From positions 7,882,895 to 7,946,894 of the forward strand of contig NC_044981.1 of NCBI RefSeq assembly GCF_008728515.1: a DNA stretch of 64,000 bases, read 5' to 3'. This document shows positions 58,201-64,000 of this stretch, in pieces. The stretch comes from Papio anubis. Its lineage: Eukaryota; Chordata; Mammalia; Primates; Cercopithecidae. The number at the start of each line of letters is the position of its first letter. Within the stretch, counting starts at the first letter, position 1. A model generated the notes under the pieces. The model did not search any database and was not told where the DNA came from. It saw only the letters and a program-made list of their open reading frames with translations. The position numbers were made by a program, and so were the translations under genes.

Positions 58201-59235
58201 TTCATTTGACAAGGGATTAATAACCAGAATATATAAGGAGTTCAAACAACAATATAGCAAAAAACCCAAAGAATCCAATTTTAGAAATAGGCAAAGATCT
58301 ATTTCAAAAGAAAGAGACATTTCTCAAAAGACATAAAATGGCCAACAGGAATATGAAAAAAATGCCCAAGATCACTAATTGTCAGAGAAATGCAAATCAG
58401 ACCCACGAGGCAGCATCTCTAGTTAAAATGGCTTTTATTAAAAAGACAAAGAATAATGGATGCTGGCAAGGATGTGGAGAAAAGGGAACTCTCGTACACT
58501 GTTGGTCAGAATATAAATTAGTACAACCACCATGGAGAACAGTTTGGAGGGTCCTCAAAAAACTAAAAGTAGAACTACCATATGATCCAGCAATTCCACA
58601 ATACTGGGTATATATCTAGAAGAAAAGGAGAGCGACATCTGCACTCACGTGTGTATTGCAGCACTAGCCAAAATATGGAACCAACCTAAATTTCCATGAA
58701 TGGGTAAGAAAATGTGGTATACACAATGGAATATTATTCAGCCATAAAAATGAACAAAATCCCATCTTCTGCAGCAACATGGATGGAACTAGATGTTACT
58801 ATGTTAAGTGAAATAAGCCAAGCACGGAAAGACAAATACTGCATGCTCTCACTCATATGTGAGAGCTAAAGAAATGGATCTCACGAATATAGAGAGTAGA
58901 TTGGTAGCTACCAGAGGCCAGGAAGTATAGTGAGGAGGAGGGCATGAAGACAGGTTCATTAATAGATATAAATATACGGTCTGATGGAAGAAATAAGACC
59001 TAGTATTTGATACATCAGTAGGCTGACTATAGCTTACAATAACCTATTACGTAATTCAAAATAGGTAGAAGAGATAATTTGAATGTTTTTAGTGAAAAGA
59101 CAAGACAAATATTTAAGGTGATGAATATGTGAATTACACTAATTTGGTCTTTACAAATTATATGAAAGCATTAAATTACCATAAGTATCCCCAAAATATG
59201 TACATTATACAATAATACAAAAGTAAAGTTATTTT
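55285..59235 (+). mobile_element. Second old L1 (L1MA-type), endonuclease to 3' end
   Basis: Begins inside the ORF2 endonuclease ('ataaacaagacccatctctatgctgcc'), passes through endonuclease landmarks (GDFNFP near 55710-55735), reverse transcriptase ('gcagatcacatgatcttatatttag') and C-terminal domains, then an L1MA-type 3' UTR ('ggtagctaccagaggccagg'). Heavily mutated, with an inverted shard near its left end. Confidence 0.88.
55357..55436 (-). repeat. Inverted L1 endonuclease shard inside the L1MA
   Basis: Eighty bases here read antisense to L1 (reverse reads ggcctaactgacatttactg, on to tgttcttttcatcagcacat), while both neighbours are sense. The sense version of the same segment is at about 55797-55875. 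Confidence 0.85.
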
Positions 59236-59304
59236 CAAAAAGCTAAGTAAACGTAGTATTAACTTAAAAAAAAATAATTTCAGCTTGGCATTAGGAACAG
59301 ATTT

Positions 59305-59450
59305 TGGCCGAAGGCTCACTCATTCACTTCAATGAACAAATAACTACTGAGTGGCTATAAAGTAGCAGGCACTGTTCTAGGTGCCTGAGATACCACAGTG
59401 AACAACAAGAGTCCTGAGCTTACAGGGAAGACAGGGATTTGGGACCAGGC
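59305..59450 (-). mobile_element. L2 3' end, antisense
   Basis: 'actcattcacttcaatgaacaaataactactgagtggctataaagtagcaggcactgttctagg' is the reversed L2 3' end. Confidence 0.75.
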
Positions 59451-59739
59451 TAAAACCACAAATGTGGAATTTAATTATTGATTGGTATACAGATGATATT
59501 GAAAGGCGTGATTCTGTATGAGCTCACCAAGCAAGTGAGTTTAAACAGGAAAGAAGTCACGGAACCAAGCCTGCAAGCGCCGCAAGGTTAAAAGTCATGA
59601 AGGTAAGTGGGAACTAACAAAGTAGACTGAAAAGGAAGAGCCCGCGTTGTAGGAGGAAATCCAAGAAAAAGTGATAATCCAGGAATAAAGGCAGACTTTT
59701 CTTACTACCTTTTCAAAGATATATAGAAGTAACATCCTG

Positions 59740-59965
59740 AAGTGGAACTTGAGCTCTGGAGGCAGAAGAGCTAGGCTTGCATAATAGTTACTCCAATTAT
59801 TATTGGAGAATCTGGAGTGTTTAACCACCATAAATTTCAGTTTTCTCAACTATAAGGCGGGGAAGATGATAAACACTTATTTTACTGGGTTATGAGAAAA
59901 AAATGAAAAAATACAGGCGAAAAGTCTAACTAGTAAAGTGCTATATAAATTAGTTTGTATTTTAA
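59740..59965 (+). mobile_element. MIR, sense
   Basis: 'gagctctggaggcagaagagctaggc', 'aatttcagttttctcaactataaggcggggaagatga', 'gtaaagtgctatataaat'. Confidence 0.75.
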
Positions 59966-60178
59966 ATTACAGTGTGTTCTTAAAGATTTCTAGGTAAAGA
60001 TGGCAGAGTGAAGCAAAATCACACAAACAGTCCCTTAGATGACTCTCAAGACAAAGTTTTTTAAAAGGTAAAATACTTCACCATTTACTAAACAGTAAAG
60101 AATTATAATTGCATACAATAAACTTTGAAAAGTAGTAACCAAGAATAGGAACACAGATTGTAGTCAAGAACTGAGATT

Positions 60179-60292
60179 CGTGGTGGCTCATGCCTGTAAT
60201 CCCAGCACCTTGGGAGGTCGAGGCAGGTGGATCACGAGGTCAAGAGATTGAGACCATCTTGGCCAACATGGTGAAACCCCGTCTCTATTACA
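60179..60292 (+). mobile_element. Alu left-arm fragment, sense
   Basis: Only the first arm, tcgtggtggctcatgcctg to accccgtctctatta; both ends truncated. Confidence 0.88.
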
Positions 60293-60596
60293 AAATTGTT
60301 AGAACTCTAATACGCTTTAATTTGTAGAAAAACAGACAGGGGAGGGGAGAGGAAAGAAAGGAAAAGAACATATGAAAGACAGATAAGACAAAGTATCCAT
60401 CCTGGAAGAAAACCTAATAAAAGTCTCTATAAGTCCTTTGCAATAGAAAGTAGCATTATAAGCTCAATAAATGTGATCAAACCTGATGATAAAAATACAG
60501 AATGAAATGAAAAATGAAACTACAAAGCCAAGGAAACAGAGAACTGTAACATCATTACAGATACAATAAATAAAATCAGAAACAAAGGAATTGAAT

Positions 60597-60852
60597 CAGG
60601 TTGGTTGTGGTGGCTCATGCCTGTAATCCCCAGCACTTTGCAAGGCAGAGGCAGGCGGATTGCTTGAGCCCAGGAGTTTGTGACCAGTCCGGGCAACATG
60701 GCAAACCCTGTCTCTACGAAAAAATTAGCCAGCATGGTGGCGCATACCTGTAGTCTCTGCTATTTGGAAGGCTGAGGTGGGAGGATCACCTGAGTCCAGG
60801 GGGTCGAGGCTGCGTGAGCCGTGACCACACCCCTGCAATTCAGCCTAAAAAA
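60597..60852 (+). mobile_element. Alu, sense, 13-bp TSD
   Basis: Diverged Alu with small deletions and a very short tail, flanked by perfect aaaggaattgaat at 60584-60596 and 60853-60865. Confidence 0.93.
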
Positions 60853-61411
60853 AAAGGAATTGAATTGTCTACAATTAAACATTGGCAGAATTTTAACTGT
60901 AGAACAGAAAGCAAGTATTATAAACCCTGACAAAGTTAAATTCACAAGTGAGAGAGTAGTGGAAAAGTGGCAGGAAGGGAGGGTTGAAAATCCTCCATCT
61001 CTCATGGCAAGGCATTAATTAATGCTACTAACAATTTGGACATAATACAAATGAACAGAAACAACATGACTACAACTTTTAATTGTTTTCTATAATTATT
61101 TTCCTCATAATGATCTTTTAGTAACTACTATATTTGATGGTACGAAGTACTTGTTTCAAGGTACTGTCTTCCATTTTACTTTAATTTTTGTTCTAATTCA
61201 AATGAAATTAAAGTTAATACTTTAACTTAAAAGTTATATGATCCCATTCTTATCAAATGTTTTCTCTCCCTCTCATACCTTCCCCCCAACTTCTCCTCCC
61301 CCCTGCTCATTTATCCAGCTATCATTCTCCATACATCGTTCTTGAATACACATAAAGATGCCTGGAATGGTGTTCACCAAAGTTAAAAAGCAACAGCTTT
61401 TTTAAAGTAGG

Positions 61412-61728
61412 TTGTTGTTGCTGTTGTTGCTGTTGGTTAGAGACAGGATCTCACTCTGTTGCTCAGGCTGGAGTGCAGTGGCATCATCATAACTTGTTGC
61501 AGCCTTGAACTCCTGGGCTCAAGCAATCCTACCACCTCAGCCTCCCAGGTAGCTGGGACTAGAGGCGCACCTCACCACACCTAGTTAATTTTTTTCAATT
61601 TTTTTGGTAGAGAGAGGGTGTCTTGCTTTGTTGCCCAGGCTGGTCTTGAACTCTTGGCTTCAAGCAATCCTCCAGCCTAGGCCTCCCAAAGTGCTGGGAT
61701 TACAGGTGTGAGCTACCATGCCTGGCCT
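61412..61728 (-). mobile_element. AluJ-like, antisense
   Basis: Old Alu ('cttgaactcctgggctcaagcaatcct' and 'cttggcttcaagcaatcctcc'). The head carries a GTT-rich patch (gttgttgttgctgttgttgctg). Confidence 0.9.
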
Positions 61729-63830
61729 GTTTCTTTCTTTTTACGATTTATTTTCTTCTTTATTTTTTGCTTATTACTAAAATACATTAGGTTTTACTTT
61801 TAAATAATGCAAAAATAAAGTCACTGTTCTTAAAAAGAGAGAGGGAGACAAGGAGGGAGGGGATATTCTTTTATTATGGTCATGTTAGTTTATTTGAATG
61901 AGGAATAACCTAGAAGCTGTCCATCCTCCTTACTCTCTGAAAATCAAAGGCTGAGTCCTTGATACTAAGACAAGATCTCCTGACACCAAACGTGGTGAAA
62001 TTTACAAGTCTATTAAATAATTAATAAATAGAACACAGACACCTTGTCTCAAGGATGAAAAAAAGGTAATGGCTATATCTTCATAACAAGTTACTTTATG
62101 GGTTGCTCTTACATACCTTGATGGAGCTCCTGTTTACTTTTTTGTGGTTCTTAAGGAACTACAGAAGAGTTTTGGTTCTAAAGCCTCTGCTCACCTAATC
62201 TCAGGACACTCTGCAAAGTAGGTGGCAATGCAGCCAAAAGCAGAAATGGTTCCAAGCTGAGTTCTGTACTAGGTCTCCATTCAGAGAGTTCTAGCTGGTC
62301 CCACCTTCTTGGCCCTTCATCTGTTAGTTTTGTGCACAATGTCAGAACAATGTGTAAGACCCACATTTGTAGTGTTCTGAGAGGCACAGCTGACCACACA
62401 CATAGTGTCAAACACGTATATGAAGAGATAAATGTGATGGTTCTACTAAAAAGCACAAAATGAAACCCAACTTATCAATAGTCTTGTACTATTAAATACT
62501 GAGATCAATATATTCGATACATAAACTTGCTTAAATGATTTTGCACAACTCCCAGATCGATTGGTAGTGAAAATAAACAAGTCAATACATTATTTAAAAT
62601 GTCACTTTTAAACATGAAATTTGCCATGAAAGACAGCTTGGCCCAGACTAATTTTCAAAACTACATCAGTTTTAAAGGCAGCGACACTCAGCGATAAAAG
62701 GTACAAGAAAATACTTCTGTCAGAGCTTACTACAGAAACTTTTCCTGCTTCCAGCAGAAAACTGTTCGGAAAGCCATTGCCTGGTTTCTACAGCTGGCAA
62801 GACCCAATGTATTCCACACACAATGGAACCTCAATTACTAACTTCACATTTTTATGTTTTAATTCTGCCTTTCAAGAAAACGCACTTAATCTGGATTGTA
62901 AATTATCAGTAATACTTTTGTACTTCACTGAGAAGACCGTAATTTTAAGAGGCTCGTCCTCACATCTTCAATAACTCTAGCCCCAGAATGAAGTAAGTCA
63001 AAATAGTTTTCACTCAGTTTTACAAAATTTAGTTTTATATACTTACAATGTGGAAAAGGAAAGGTGTATGCATGTCTGCAAGGCATACGTAAACATCTTA
63101 TTGATAACGGTTGCAGTTTTCCTTTTAGCATGCTAACTAGAATGTTTGACAGGGTTAAGGATGTGGTTATGAACAAATGAGGGCATGTTTGTTGTAAAAT
63201 GCAAAAGCCTAAGGCCAATTTTATACTTCTGCTGTTCCACTCCGAGAAACCAAATGTGACCTGGGAGATCTATGTTTTCCAACCTCCTTTTAGCATTAGA
63301 GTACACAAAAGCATTAACTTGGACCTGGACACAAAGACTTATTTAATTCAGTTATTAACCAAGATCTCTCTGCTGCCTTTCTTCACCAGCCATTCTACTG
63401 CAGGTCAGGTTTTTTGTTTTTCATGGGGTTTTTTTTGGCTTTTCTTCTCCTTCAGAAAGATCTGTTTCCATTTTGTACTTCAGTAACCCAACATTATTTA
63501 CCAGCGTTATCCCCACTTGTTGCTCTTGAATTCCTTCCTGCACAACACTTGGACAAGCTGAATATTGGCAATATAAATCTGGATTTTCTTAAATACTTCA
63601 AATTTCTAAATCAGTTACTAATAAAACTTTTATTTATTTTGTTATGGTTTGATATTAAAAATATTCATTTTGATCAACTATCTCTCCACATTAAAATATT
63701 TTACTTAATGAAAAAAAGTGATAAAGTATAAACATTTATGAAAACATTATTTTCTAAATAAAGCTACCTCTAGTCCCCTGTGTGAAAAAGAAGTTTCATC
63801 TCAGATCTTCCCAGTTCCTGGTCATCAATT
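61729..63830. other. Intronic DNA, nothing recognised
   Basis: No BLOC1S5 exon, repeat or RNA gene was recognised. Short ORFs on both strands lack family features. Confidence 0.4.
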
Positions 63831-64000
63831 TTTTTGTTTTTTTTTTCCGAGATGGCGTCTCGCTCTGCTCACTGCAACCTCCGCCTCCTGGGTTCAAGGG
63901 ATTCTTCTGCCTCAACCTCCCAAGCAGCTGGGACTATAGGCGCGTGCCATCACGCCTGGCTAATTTTTGTATTTTTAGTAGAGACGGGATTTTACCATAT
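63831..64000 (-). mobile_element. Alu, antisense, cut by the window edge
   Basis: T-rich head, then gagatggcgtctcgctctg joined directly to ctcactgcaacctcc, so about 40 bases of the right arm are deleted. The left arm continues past the window. Confidence 0.92.

Larger units (their letters stand above)
45928..64000 (-). other. BLOC1S5: BLOC1S5 intron upstream of the penultimate exon (partial)
   Basis: At least 18 kb of intron, over half of it LINE-1. The acceptor is at 45928; the donor lies beyond the window. Unlisted stretches within it (45928-46484, 47541-47639, 48269-48814, 59451-59739, 59966-60178, 60293-60583, 60866-61411) show no gene; 59990-60180 begins with aaagatggcagagtg and could be a remnant of an L1 5' end. 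Confidence 0.85.

Noticed and set aside
62178..62456. 92-codon minus-strand ORF as a missing BLOC1S5 exon
   Set aside because: Its translation does not match the expected upstream BLOC1S5 segments (EKRGLREMRVLEN region), and no acceptor/donor pair frames it.
1..64000. CRISPR arrays, tRNA, rRNA, bacterial operons
   Set aside because: Direct repeats are microsatellites, target-site duplications or interspersed elements; no tRNA cloverleaf or rRNA sequence was recognised, and the sequence is clearly primate.

Overview
This is primate genomic DNA, most likely from an Old World monkey. It is AT-rich, intron-bearing and packed with Alu, L1, MIR and L2 copies. The AluY at 51697-51987 carries sequence typical of the cercopithecoid AluYR group (gagatccggccactgcactcc-type right arm, ggcgtaaacc). 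No bacterial-style genes, CRISPR arrays or operons are present.

Two genic units are supported. (1) Two minus-strand exons of BLOC1S5 (MUTED, a BLOC-1 subunit): the terminal coding exon at 34766-34945 and the preceding 59-bp exon at 45869-45927, with proper AG/GT splice signals and compatible phase. The window therefore corresponds to human 6p24.3. The first exons lie beyond the right edge, and DNA left of about 34.5 kb is downstream of the gene, towards where TXNDC5 lies in human. (2) A full-length plus-strand processed copy of the PIP5K1A mRNA (4361-8197), with 5' UTR, 3' UTR, AATAAA, short poly(A) and target-site duplication. It keeps an uninterrupted 502-codon lipid-kinase reading frame that stops early at an in-frame TAG, where I recall CAG in the parent.

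Layout: 1-945 L1PA 3' end; 1.5-3.4 kb antisense L1M/HAL1; 4.0-8.2 kb Alu plus PIP5K1A retrocopy; 8.2-34.5 kb intergenic DNA with about a dozen Alus, MIR/L2 fragments, a MaLR-type LTR and a sense L1M/HAL1; 34.5-45.9 kb BLOC1S5 last exon and last intron, including a second, unidentified processed pseudogene (about 39.2-39.8 kb) and a MER5A; 45.9-64 kb the next BLOC1S5 intron, mostly a 10-kb nest of L1s (48.8-59.2 kb) in which an L1PA and three Alus interrupt an older L1PB/L1MA, followed by a second old L1 with a small inverted shard.

The most interesting items are the retained kinase ORF of the PIP5K1A retrocopy, its triplicated 48-bp 5' UTR repeat, the three-copy target site that orders the retrocopy and the Alu, the inverted endonuclease shard at 55.36-55.44 kb, a 23-base G run, and an unexplained minus-strand ORF at 47960-48268. 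I found no evidence of a wholly new biological system. Repeat family names come from recall of consensus sequences and were not computed.
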